A program made the position numbers and the translations under genes. A stretch of DNA of 64,000 nucleotides from Streptomyces lichenis. GTDB taxonomy: Bacteria > Actinomycetota > Actinomycetes > Streptomycetales > Streptomycetaceae. This document shows, one piece after another, positions 36,258 through 44,277 of this stretch. The stretch covers positions 153,201-217,200 of the forward strand of contig NZ_JALPTH010000008.1 of assembly GCF_023218175.1 (NCBI RefSeq), written 5' to 3'. Below the pieces are notes generated by a model. It had not been told where the DNA came from and did not search any database. It saw only the letters and a program-made list of their open reading frames with translations. Numbering within the stretch: the stretch's first letter is position 1; every line of letters begins with the position of its first letter.

Positions 36258-36602
36258 TCAGCCGACCGCCGCGTACTCCTCGTAGGTCTCGTCGTCCTCC
36301 AGCGCGACCGGCAGGATGCCGGCGCTCCGCTCGTACTCCGTCCGCGCGGTCTCCAGCAGACGGCGCCACGAGGTGACGGTGGGCCGTCTGCGCAGCAGCG
36401 CCCGGCGCTCACGCTCCGTCATACCGCCCCACACTCCGAACTCGACACGGTTGTCGAGGGCGTCCGCGAGGCACTCCGTGCGCACCGGGCAACCGGTGCA
36501 GACCGCTTTGGCCCGATTCTGCGCCGCTCCCTGTACGAATAGTTCGTCCGGATCGGTGGTGCGGCAGGCGGCCTGCGCACTCCAGTCAGCTACCCAGCCC
36601 AT
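36258..36602 (-). CDS. wblA: WblA developmental regulator
   Basis: 114 residues. The four 4Fe-4S ligands are in AACRTT, CTGCP and RTEC, and the WhiB turn is GVWGGMTERERR. Sequence across the body is what I know of WblA, which represses antibiotic synthesis and promotes sporulation. The ATG at 36602 (MGWVADWS) is preferred, with GAGGACGG upstream, over an in-frame start 57 bases earlier. The C-terminal tail (EEYAAVG) is conserved. Confidence 0.94.
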   Translation of the reverse strand: MGWVADWSAQAACRTTDPDELFVQGAAQNRAKAVCTGCPVRTECLADALDNRVEFGVWGGMTERERRALLRRRPTVTSWRRLLETARTEYERSAGILPVALEDDETYEEYAAVG

Positions 36603-37230
36603 ACCGGCGCCGTCCTCTCCCGAATCGAGGCTCCCCCACGGCGGTTGCGGCATATTCACCGCTACCAGTTGAGGACGTTACGGAAGGTGGGCAGAGCGCA
36701 ACACCCCCGTGGGGCCCAATCTTGAATGGCCCGATCGGACTATGTGTGCGCGAGAGATCACCCAGGGGAGTGAGCGGGTTCCATAACTGACGCTTCCTCG
36801 CCTAAGCTCCTCCGAACCTGCGCCTTCACGCCCCCGGGGTGTTCCGGGCTTGCCCGGGCAGGGCCGTGTGCGACGGGCGGCGGTGGCGTTCGGTACGGCG
36901 TACGGGCGCGGTGTGCGGGGTGCGGTACCCGGCCGCGGGGTGGGGGAGCGGCGTCGAACGGGTCCGGTGGGCGGGCCGACCGCGGTGGGGGTGGGGTGTC
37001 GGGGCGGTCCAGACCACCTTAGGCCAAGGCATTGCCCGCTGTCCGGCGATTGCCCGGATTCCCCGGCGGCCCCCTCTCCCCCTTCTCCTCCCCTTCCCCC
37101 TCCCCCTGTTCTTGCTTTCCTCCCTCTCCGGGCTCCCGGATGTTCCGATCCGGTACCTATCCGTACGCGAAGCCCCCGAAAGGCCCCGTCTGCCCTCGGA
37201 ACGGCGCGGACGACGGATTAGGCTTCGGGC
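36603..37230. other. Long divergent region between wblA and PBP gene
   Basis: 628 bases with no credible gene. The half next to wblA has lower GC (about 36660-36820) and is the likely regulatory zone of wblA. The other half is C-rich with CCCCTTCCCCCTCCCCC near 37095. The leaderless PBP promoter lies at its end. Confidence 0.6.
37219..37224 (+). promoter_or_regulatory. -10 element for leaderless PBP transcript
   Basis: TAGGCT lies 6 bases before the ATG at 37231, and no ribosome site is present, so transcription probably starts at or next to the A of the ATG. The same TAGGCT sits 7 bases before the ArsA start at 34063. Confidence 0.5.
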
Positions 37231-39564
37231 ATGCCAAAGAAGCGCTCGGGCGGGGGTCTGACCGGGACCCAGCAGGCCGCCAAGTTCCTCGGGGTCAGCG
37301 TGCTGTCCGGAGCCGTCCTGGCCGGACTCGCACTGCCCGCCGCCGGTGTGCTGGGCCTCGCGGCGAAGGGCACGGTGCAGGGGTTCGACGAGATCCCGGC
37401 CAACATGAAGCGCCCCCCGCTGAGCCAGCGCACCACCATCCTCGATGCCAACGGCGGGCAGATCGCCACCGTCTACTCCCGTGACCGCACGGTGGTGGAC
37501 CTCAAGGACATCTCCCCGTACATGCAGAAGGCGATCGTCGCGATCGAGGACTCGCGCTTCTACGAGCACGGGGCGATCGACCTCAAGGGCGTGCTGCGCG
37601 CGGTCAACCGGAACGCCCAGTCCGGCGGGGTGGCGCAGGGTGCCTCGACCCTGACCCAGCAGTATGTGAAGAACGTCTTCGTGGAGGAGGCCGGCGACGA
37701 CCCCGACAAGGTCGCCCAGGCCACCCAGCAGACCCTCGGCCGCAAGATCCAGGAGCTGAAGTACGCGATCCAGGTCGAGGAGGAGCTGGGCAAGAAGAAG
37801 ATCCTGGAGAACTACCTCAACATCACCTTCTTCGGGCAGCAGGCCTACGGCATCGAGGCGGCCGCCAAGCGGTACTTCTCCAAGTCGGCCAAGGACCTCA
37901 CCCTCCCCGAGTCGGCGATGCTGGCCGGCCTGGTCCAGTCACCGAGCCGGTACGACCCGGTCAACGACGTCGAGGAGGCCACCAAGCGCCGCAACACCGT
38001 GCTGGCGCGGATGACGGCCGTCGGCGACATCAGCGCCGCCGAGGCCGAGGAGGCCCGGGCGACACCCATCAAGCTGGCGATCAGCCGGCCCAAGAACGGC
38101 TGCATCACCGCGGTGGACGGCGCCGGCTTCTTCTGCGACTACGTGCGCGAGGTCTTCCTCTCCGACCCGGTCTTCGGCAAGACCCGGGAGGAGCGCGGCA
38201 AGGTCTGGAACCAGGGCGGCCTGACCATCCGGACCACCCTGGACCCGAAGGCCCAGAAGTCGGCCCAGGAGTCGATCAAGAACCACGTCTACCAGAACGA
38301 CAAGGTCGCCACCGCGGTGACCATGGTCCAGCCGGGCACCGGCAAGGTGCTGGCGATGGGCCAGTCCAAGCCGTACGGCTTCGGGAAGAACGAGACCCAG
38401 ATCAACTACTCGGTCAACCACTCCATGGGCGGGTCGAACTTCGGCTTCCCGGTCGGTTCGACCTTCAAGCCGTTCGTGGCGGCCGCGGCCATAGAGCAGG
38501 GCAAGCCGGCGAACCAGGTGTACCCGGCCCCGTACGAGATGCCGTACCCGGACAACATCTCCAAGTGCAGCGGTTCCCCGTGGCGCAACTACAGCGAGGA
38601 GAAGCTCGAGAACGAGAACGAGAAGGAGGTCGGCCCGTACCCGCTCCGTGAGGCCATGGAGATGTCGGTCAACACCTACTTCGTGCAGATGCTCGCCGAC
38701 ATCGGCATGTGCCCGGTCACGGAGATGACCGACAAGCTGGGCGTGGTGATGGGCAACGGGAAGAAGCTCCCCGAGAACCCCTCCTCCCTGACCCTCGGCT
38801 CGGACGGCATGTCGCCGCTGACCATGTCCACCGCCTACGCGGCCTTCGCCAACCGGGGCACGTACTGCACCCCGACCGCGATCGAGTCGATCAAGACGGC
38901 GGACGGCAAGAGCCTGGCGGTGCCGAAGACCCAGTGCAGCCGGGCCATGTCGGAGAAGACCGCCGACACGATCAACCAGCTGCTGGGTGGAGTGGTCGAC
39001 TCCGGTACGGGTCAGCAGGCCGGTCTCTCCGGCCGGGACAACGCGGGCAAGACCGGTACCACGGACTTCCGCAAGAACGCCTGGTTCGTCGGCTATACGC
39101 CGAACCTCTCGGGAGCGGTCTGGGTCGGCAGCCCGACGCAGACCGTGAAGATGGAGTACATCACCATCGGCGGGGAGTACCACGAGAAGGTCTTCGGTGG
39201 TCAGGTGCCGGGGCCGATCTGGCGGGACGCCATGACCGGTGCGCTGGACGGCGTGACGGCCACGCCCTTCGCCAACGTGACCATCCCGGACGCTCCCAAG
39301 GAGAACCAGCCCGACCCGAGCACGAGCCCTCCGGTCGACGACGCCAAGCCCGGCAACGGCGCCTTCAACGGCGGGACCGGGGACGGGGACGGAGACGGGG
39401 ACAGCGGAAACGGTGACGATAAGGGCGGCTGGTTCGACTGGGACGACGACAACGGCGGCCGGGACGGGAACGACGACCCGCTGGGCGGCATCACCCTCCC
39501 GCCGGACGTGATCGGCGGCGGAGGCGGCCAGCGCGACGGCGGCACCGACGGCGGCTGGCGCTGA
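37231..39564 (+). CDS. Bifunctional class A penicillin-binding protein
   Basis: 777 residues. A short cytoplasmic basic start and one membrane helix (17-42) precede the GT51 glycosyltransferase (about 75-260; EDSRFYEHGAIDLKG, cut to EDSRFYEH; GASTLTQQYVKN) and the transpeptidase (about 350-650) with STFK, SVN and KTGTT as the catalytic triad motifs. It polymerises and cross-links peptidoglycan. The last 100 residues are Gly/Asp-rich and disordered. It is oriented away from wblA, and a perfect 19-bp hairpin ends the unit. Confidence 0.94.
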   Translation: MPKKRSGGGLTGTQQAAKFLGVSVLSGAVLAGLALPAAGVLGLAAKGTVQGFDEIPANMKRPPLSQRTTILDANGGQIATVYSRDRTVVDLKDISPYMQKAIVAIEDSRFYEHGAIDLKGVLRAVNRNAQSGGVAQGASTLTQQYVKNVFVEEAGDDPDKVAQATQQTLGRKIQELKYAIQVEEELGKKKILENYLNITFFGQQAYGIEAAAKRYFSKSAKDLTLPESAMLAGLVQSPSRYDPVNDVEEATKRRNTVLARMTAVGDISAAEAEEARATPIKLAISRPKNGCITAVDGAGFFCDYVREVFLSDPVFGKTREERGKVWNQGGLTIRTTLDPKAQKSAQESIKNHVYQNDKVATAVTMVQPGTGKVLAMGQSKPYGFGKNETQINYSVNHSMGGSNFGFPVGSTFKPFVAAAAIEQGKPANQVYPAPYEMPYPDNISKCSGSPWRNYSEEKLENENEKEVGPYPLREAMEMSVNTYFVQMLADIGMCPVTEMTDKLGVVMGNGKKLPENPSSLTLGSDGMSPLTMSTAYAAFANRGTYCTPTAIESIKTADGKSLAVPKTQCSRAMSEKTADTINQLLGGVVDSGTGQQAGLSGRDNAGKTGTTDFRKNAWFVGYTPNLSGAVWVGSPTQTVKMEYITIGGEYHEKVFGGQVPGPIWRDAMTGALDGVTATPFANVTIPDAPKENQPDPSTSPPVDDAKPGNGAFNGGTGDGDGDGDSGNGDDKGGWFDWDDDNGGRDGNDDPLGGITLPPDVIGGGGGQRDGGTDGGWR

Positions 39565-39595
39565 CCGCGTCCCCGTCTTCTTCTCCGTAGCACCC

Positions 39596-39637
39596 GAAGG
39601 GGGCTTGTCACCGGCCAACCGGTGACAAGCCCCCTTC
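39596..39637. terminator. Perfect 19-bp terminator hairpin
   Basis: The arms (39596-39614 and 39619-39637) are perfectly complementary around CCAA; the inner half reads CTTGTCACCGG / CCGGTGACAAG. It is shared by the PBP gene and the convergent YqeY gene. Confidence 0.9.
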
Positions 39638-39655
39638 GTCCCACGTCTTCTCCGC

Positions 39656-40120
39656 TCAGCCCGCGAGCAACTGCTTGACGACCGCCGCGACCCGCCCGCC
39701 CTCGGCGCGGCCGGCCACCTTCGGGTTGACGATCTTCATCACGGCGCCCATCGCGCGAGGGCCCTCGGCACCGGCGGCGCGGGCCTCCTCCACCGCCTGG
39801 GCGACGATCCCCCGCAGCTCGTCGTCGCCGAGCTGCTTCGGCAGGTACTCGTCGAGCACGACGCCCTCGGCCCGCTCCCGCTCGGCCTGCTCCGTACGAC
39901 CGCCCTGGGCGAACGCCTCGGCCGCCTCCCGGCGCTTCTTCGCCTCCCGGGCGATCACCTTCTGCACCTCGTCGTCGGAGAGCTCACGGGCCTCCTTGCC
40001 CGCGACCTCCTCCTTGCTGACGGCGGCGAGGGTGAGGCGGAGCGTCGAGGAGCGCAGCTCGTCCCGCGCCTTGATCGCCGTGGTGAGGTCTTCGTGGAGC
40101 TTGGCCTTGAGGGTGGTCAT
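39656..40120 (-). CDS. GatB/YqeY domain protein
   Basis: 154 residues of the YqeY family: LHEDLTTAIKARDELRSSTLR at the start (cut here to LHEDLTTAIKARDELRSS) and GAVMKIVNPKVAGRAEGGRV at the end. The C-terminal domain resembles the tRNA-binding tail of GatB, so a role in tRNA amidation or other tRNA contact is possible. The ATG at 40120 is divergent from the metallophosphoesterase with 78 bases between them. Confidence 0.9.
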   Translation of the reverse strand: MTTLKAKLHEDLTTAIKARDELRSSTLRLTLAAVSKEEVAGKEARELSDDEVQKVIAREAKKRREAAEAFAQGGRTEQAERERAEGVVLDEYLPKQLGDDELRGIVAQAVEEARAAGAEGPRAMGAVMKIVNPKVAGRAEGGRVAAVVKQLLAG

Positions 40121-40198
40121 ACGGACAAGTGTGTCAGGTGCGCCGCACCGGCCGCGCACCCATTTTCCGCGACTTTCCGAGTCTGGGACGATGGCGTC

Positions 40199-41140
40199 AT
40201 GCGCGCGCGATACGGAGTCCCCCTGAAAGTCACCGCAGGAATCGCAGCGGCCGGCGCCGCCGGTCTGCTCTACGCCGCCGGCTTCGAGGCCCGCTCGTTC
40301 CGGCTGCGACGTGTCACCGTCCCCGTACTGCCCCCCGGCTCCCGCCCCCTGCGCGTACTCCAGGTGTCCGACATCCACATGGTGAGCGGTCAGCGCAAGA
40401 AGCGCGCCTGGCTCCAGTCGCTGGCCGGACTGCGGCCGGACTTCGTGGTCAACACCGGTGACAACCTGTCAGACCCCGAGGGCGTACCCGAGGTCCTGGA
40501 CGCCCTCGGCCCCCTCCTCTCCTTCCCCGGCGTCTATGTCTTCGGCTCCAACGACTACTACGGCCCCAAGCTGCGCAACCCGGCCCGCTATCTGCTGGAG
40601 AAGACGCAGGGGCGGCACGGGCTGAACGGCAACGCGCCCGCCGAGGGCGTCGTCCACAACCCCTGGGAGGACATCCGGGACGCCTTCGACGCGGCGGGCT
40701 GGCTGGACCTCACCAACACCCGGGGCAAGCTGAAGCTGGACGGCCTTGAGCTGGCCTTCACCGGTCTGGACGACCCGCATATCAAGCGGGACCGCTACGA
40801 GAAGGTCGCCGGCGGCCCCGACCAGGACGCCGACCTCTCGATCGGCGTCGTCCACGCCCCCTATCTGCGCTGTCTGGACGCCTTCACCGCGGACGGCTAC
40901 CCCCTGGTCCTGGCCGGCCACACCCACGGCGGCCAGCTGTGCGTCCCCTTCTACGGGGCCCTGGTCACCAACTGCGACCTGGACACCGACCGCGTCAAGG
41001 GCCTCTCCACCCACCAGGCCGGCGGCCACACCTCCTACCTGCACGTCTCCGCCGGCTGCGGCACCAACCGCTACACCCCGGTCCGCTTCGCCTGCCCCCC
41101 TGAGGCGACCCTGCTGACCCTCGCCCCGCGCGAGGAGTAA
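40199..41140 (+). CDS. Membrane-anchored metallophosphoesterase
   Basis: 313 residues. One N-terminal helix (12-28) precedes a calcineurin-like domain with metal motifs VSDIHM, NTGDN, GSNDYY, VVHAPY and LAGHTHGGQ. It is of the YkuE/UDP-diacylglucosamine-hydrolase-like type. It probably acts at the membrane; the substrate is unknown. Confidence 0.9.
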   Translation: MRARYGVPLKVTAGIAAAGAAGLLYAAGFEARSFRLRRVTVPVLPPGSRPLRVLQVSDIHMVSGQRKKRAWLQSLAGLRPDFVVNTGDNLSDPEGVPEVLDALGPLLSFPGVYVFGSNDYYGPKLRNPARYLLEKTQGRHGLNGNAPAEGVVHNPWEDIRDAFDAAGWLDLTNTRGKLKLDGLELAFTGLDDPHIKRDRYEKVAGGPDQDADLSIGVVHAPYLRCLDAFTADGYPLVLAGHTHGGQLCVPFYGALVTNCDLDTDRVKGLSTHQAGGHTSYLHVSAGCGTNRYTPVRFACPPEATLLTLAPREE

Positions 41141-41301
41141 CCACCGAGCCGCCCCTCCTCACCTCGGTCCGGGGGGCTCGGCGATCGCGTCGGGACCGGC
41201 CATCGCCTCGGGGCCGCTTCCGACCTCGGTGCGGGCGCGCCCAGAGCTCTCGATCATGGGTTTCGTACGTTGGAGGGATGTCTGCCCCGTAATCGACGCA
41301 T

Positions 41302-41991
41302 GTGCCCGCCTCCGCGGTCGTCCCCCCGGTACGCCGTCCGTACGCCGCCGTCTTCCGCCTGCTGATCGCGCTGGCGGCGGCCACGGGCATCGCCATCGAC
41401 CTGTCCCTGGCCTCCCCCGGCCGGGTGCTCGGCTACTTCACCGTCCAGAGCAACCTGCTGGTCGCCCTCGTCCTGGCCGTCTCCGCCCGCCGCGCCTGGT
41501 CCGGCCGCCGACCCCTGCGGCCCGCGCTCACCACGGCGGTGCTCCTCTACGCTCTGACCGCCGGCCTCGTCCGCCACCTGCTGCTGTCCCCTCTGACGAC
41601 GAACGGCGCCGCCCCCGGCTGGCACACCCTGGCCGACCAGCTGCTCCACACCGCGGTCCCGCTCGCCCTGCTGGCCGACTGGTTCCTGCTCACCCGGCCC
41701 GGCGGCCTCCGCGCCCGCCACGCGCTGCTCTGGCTCCTCTACCCGGCCGCCTACCTGGCCTTCGCCCTCCTCCGCGGCGCCGCCCTCTCCCCCGGCACCC
41801 CGGCCCGCTACCCGTACCCCTTCCTCGATGTCCCCGCCCACGGCTACGGCGCCGTCCTGGCCGGCGCCCTCCTGCTCGGCGCCCTCATCCTGGCCCTGGG
41901 CCTCGCCCTGGCCGGCCTCGACCGCCTCCGCCCCGCGGTGCGCGAGCCCATCAACCGGATTTCGCCTCCGGGCCCGGGTGGGCTAGAGTAA
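41302..41991 (+). CDS. Pr6Pr family membrane protein
   Basis: 229 residues with six hydrophobic segments (about 15-35, 42-62, 75-95, 112-130, 140-160, 190-210). YFTVQSNLLVAL and YPYPFLDVPAHGYG are family signatures. Function is unknown. The GTG start is at 41302. Its 3' end lies 28 bases before tRNA-Pro. Confidence 0.85.
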   Translation: MPASAVVPPVRRPYAAVFRLLIALAAATGIAIDLSLASPGRVLGYFTVQSNLLVALVLAVSARRAWSGRRPLRPALTTAVLLYALTAGLVRHLLLSPLTTNGAAPGWHTLADQLLHTAVPLALLADWFLLTRPGGLRARHALLWLLYPAAYLAFALLRGAALSPGTPARYPYPFLDVPAHGYGAVLAGALLLGALILALGLALAGLDRLRPAVREPINRISPPGPGGLE

Positions 41992-42019
41992 ACGTCGTCG
42001 CCGAGAGACACGGCGGCAT

Positions 42020-42093
42020 CGGGGTGTGGCGCAGCTTGGCAGCGCGCTTCGTTCGGGACGAAGAGGTCGTGGGTTCAAATCCCGCCACCCCGA
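42020..42093 (+). tRNA. tRNA-Pro (anticodon CGG)
   Basis: 74 nt. The acceptor stem CGGGGTG pairs with CACCCCG plus discriminator A. The anticodon stem CTTCG/CGAAG closes the loop TTCGGGA with anticodon CGG. The T arm is GTGGGTTCAAATCCCGC, and CCA is not encoded. It is the left boundary of the accessory island. Confidence 0.95.
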
Positions 42094-42109
42094 CAGTGAA
42101 ATAGCAGGT

Positions 42110-42142
42110 CAGGGCCGGTTTACTTTTGGAAAGCCGGCCCTG
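42110..42142 (+). terminator. Terminator of tRNA-Pro
   Basis: CAGGGCCGG-TTT pairs with AAAGCCGGCCCTG (one bulged base), 16 bases after the tRNA. Confidence 0.75.
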
Positions 42143-42406
42143 GTTCTGTTTCTGCCGAAATCTCGGGTCAACGCGGTTCCCGCGACCCTTTGAGCAGCAA
42201 TTTCGCGTCGCAAACACCCAGATCAGGGGCCCAAGGTCCTTGGATCGCCCTCTGTGTCATCAATTTTGCGCACCACCAATGAAACGTCCTTCGCGCACGT
42301 CTCACTTCTTCAAGATCACACCCAGCTCACACCCAAGATCCGCAAAAGTGCGTCAGACGTATGCGACACCCAGAAGTCTGAAGTGGCATCACCAACCGCT
42401 TATGAG
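42143..42406. other. Non-coding left end of island
   Basis: A+T-richer than the surroundings, with no gene. The GC drop right after a tRNA 3' end is typical of an inserted element. I see no second copy of the tRNA 3' end here. Confidence 0.55.
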
Positions 42407-42438
42407 GGCGCGGCCACCCCGGTAAGGGCGGCCGCGCC
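42407..42438 (-). terminator. Hairpin ending the island operon
   Basis: GGCGCGGCC pairs with GGCCGCGCC around a 14-base loop, 16 bases past the stop of the MazG-like gene on the minus strand. Confidence 0.7.
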
Positions 42439-42453
42439 GTCCGGAGCGTGCAG

Positions 42454-42822
42454 CTACGCGGCCGCTTCTCCGCCCTTCGGCCGGAGGCGGTCAAGGAGCT
42501 GGCGGAGCCGTCCGTCGAGTGCCTTCTCCGGGTCACTGGACACCGTGCACAGCGCGACCAGCCCCGTGACGATGACGTCGCACAGCTCCTTCTCGACGTC
42601 GTCCCAGGTGTGGGAGGCCCCTTTCCTGGGGTTCGCGGCGAGCGCGCCGTGCACGGCCTCGGAGACCTCGCCGACTTCCTCGCTGATCTTGAGGATGCGG
42701 AGCAGGCGCCGCTCGCGGTCGGTCTGCTCAGGGGCGTTCGCGTCCAGCCACGCGTGGATTTCGAGGATCCGGTCGAACAGGTCGTCCTGATGGTCCTCGC
42801 CTTGGTGGTCCTCGTCGTGCAT
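42454..42822 (-). CDS. MazG-like NTP pyrophosphohydrolase, intact active site
   Basis: 122 residues, all-alpha NTP-PPase superfamily. The metal site is complete: E48-E49-x-x-E52 in KISEEVGEVSEAV, and E79-x-x-D82 in ELCDVI. Enzymes of this fold cleave nucleoside triphosphates to monophosphate and pyrophosphate, often acting on non-canonical nucleotides. The GAGGAGAGAG ribosome site is upstream of the ATG. It is the last gene of the island operon, 23 bases after the EEP gene. It has an apparent paralogue at 45522-45884 that has lost these residues. Confidence 0.85.
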   Translation of the reverse strand: MHDEDHQGEDHQDDLFDRILEIHAWLDANAPEQTDRERRLLRILKISEEVGEVSEAVHGALAANPRKGASHTWDDVEKELCDVIVTGLVALCTVSSDPEKALDGRLRQLLDRLRPKGGEAAA

Positions 42823-42845
42823 GTCTCTCTCCTCTGAGGGTGGGG

Positions 42846-43658
42846 TCAGAACAGGGTGGCTGCGGGCGTAGCGGCCAGGGTCGGGTCGGTCACGGGCAGG
42901 TGGGCGATGGCGGTGACGGCGAGCTGGACCGTCAGCGCGGAGTGGTCAGTGAGACGGTCGGTCATGGTCCGCGGCTCGTGGACGTAGGAGCAGCCGCGCA
43001 GCCGATCCAGGAGCGGACCGGAGGCGTGCGCGTGGTCGTAGCGGTAGCCGTCGCCGGTGCGCCCCACCCAGGAGTACTCCAGGGCGTCCGGCGCCAGGAC
43101 GCGGAAGGCATCGCGGTAGCCGGCCGCGGCGAGCCCGGTGTAGAACCCGTACTCCCACGCCTGGAAGACCCGGTAGCGCGGGACGTGGGTGGGCTCCAGG
43201 ATGTTGAAGTCCCCCAGGACCAGGCGGTAGCCGGTCTTCCCGGTGGGTAGTGCGGCAGCCAGGTCTTCCAGGAAGGTGCGCTTCCTGGTGACCTTCACCT
43301 CCGTGGCGTCCCGGGACGGCACGTACAGCCCGACCACCTCCAGCGGGCCCGTGCTGGTGTGCACGGTCACGGCGGCCACCCGGTGCGGCAGGTAGCCCAT
43401 CGGAAGCCGGAGCGGGTCCGTGGCGAGGCGCGAGACGATCATTACGCCCCGCTCCCGGGTGCCGTGCGGCGGCCGCGGAAAGATCACCGAGTACCCGGCC
43501 CGCTCGAACCGTTCGGCCAGGAACTCACATCCCGCGCTGCGCGCCGTCTCCGTCAGCACGAGCACCGCCTCCGGTCGGTCCGCCAGGTAACGGAGCTGTC
43601 TCTCCGCGCGTTCCCGGGACGGGTTGTTCAGGTTGAACGTGAGCACGTCCAGCGTCAT
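42846..43658 (-). CDS. Endonuclease/exonuclease/phosphatase (EEP) family protein
   Basis: 270 residues with all EEP catalytic blocks: N9 in LTFNLNN, E37 in LTETARS, LVLGDFNIL, YRYDHAHAS and the final DHSALTV. It should be an active Mg-dependent phosphodiesterase on DNA, RNA or a phosphorylated small molecule; no DNA-repair-specific motif is seen. Its start lies inside the 3' end of the kinase gene (134-base overlap), so translation is coupled. No signal peptide. Confidence 0.85.
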   Translation of the reverse strand: MTLDVLTFNLNNPSRERAERQLRYLADRPEAVLVLTETARSAGCEFLAERFERAGYSVIFPRPPHGTRERGVMIVSRLATDPLRLPMGYLPHRVAAVTVHTSTGPLEVVGLYVPSRDATEVKVTRKRTFLEDLAAALPTGKTGYRLVLGDFNILEPTHVPRYRVFQAWEYGFYTGLAAAGYRDAFRVLAPDALEYSWVGRTGDGYRYDHAHASGPLLDRLRGCSYVHEPRTMTDRLTDHSALTVQLAVTAIAHLPVTDPTLAATPAATLF

Positions 43659-44277
43659 GGTGCGGCTGGTCCTTCCGAAGGCGAGTGACCGCGGCGACGA
43701 TCATGCGGGCGATCTCGTCGGCCGGCACGTGGGAGGCGTCCACATCCAGGAGGCGGTGGCCCTTGCTGCGTAGGAACTTAGCGGCCTCCGCGAAGTACGC
43801 GCATTCCACGCGGGTGGAGTCCTCGGCGCGTTCATAGCGGGAGTGCGCGCCCCGCGCGGTCAACCGGGCCTCGATCACGTCCGGCCGGCCGCTCACCACC
43901 ACGGTCAGATCCGGCTGGATCACCTTCTCGTTCAGGAGCCACACGAACTCGCGGTCCACTCCGTCCATGCACTGGAGCGCGAGGCTGCTGGCGATGTACC
44001 GGTCGCAGACCACCGTTTGGCCGCGCTCCAGTGCCGGTCCGATCACCTCGCCATGCTGGAAGCGGTCGGCCGCGATCAGGCACGCCAAGGCCTCGCCCCG
44101 GTAGTCGTCCGTGCCATGCCGGGCCAGGCTGCCGAGGGTGGTGTCCGTGGGCTCCCGCGTCGCGAGCACGGGCACGCCCTCCGTGCTGAGGCGCCGGACG
44201 ACGAGGGCCGTCACGGTGGACTTCCCGACCCCGCCCGGGCCCTCGATGGCGACCAAGAGGCCGCGGCGCCCGGTCAC
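43525..44277 (-). CDS. Thymidylate-kinase-like protein
   Basis: 250 residues. The P-loop is EGPGGVGKST (about 10-19), then REPTDTTLG, the DRY-like CDRYIASSLA and a lid region ARGAHSRYER. It is a TMPK-family nucleotide kinase, in addition to any housekeeping tmk elsewhere. The kinase domain ends near residue 200, and the last 45 residues (HHDAGRAHVQPEQPV...) overlap the EEP gene and look non-conserved. The GTG at 44277 overlaps the radical SAM stop (GTGA). Neighbours suggest it phosphorylates a modified nucleotide rather than dTMP alone; that is inference. Confidence 0.85.
   Translation of the reverse strand: MTGRRGLLVAIEGPGGVGKSTVTALVVRRLSTEGVPVLATREPTDTTLGSLARHGTDDYRGEALACLIAADRFQHGEVIGPALERGQTVVCDRYIASSLALQCMDGVDREFVWLLNEKVIQPDLTVVVSGRPDVIEARLTARGAHSRYERAEDSTRVECAYFAEAAKFLRSKGHRLLDVDASHVPADEIARMIVAAVTRLRKDQPHHDAGRAHVQPEQPVPGTRGETAPLPGGPTGGGARADGDGAQRGM

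Noticed and set aside
41951..42217. Minus-strand frame containing GVAGFEPTTSSSRTKRAA
   Set aside because: It is the antisense translation of tRNA-Pro, a well-known spurious protein motif in databases.
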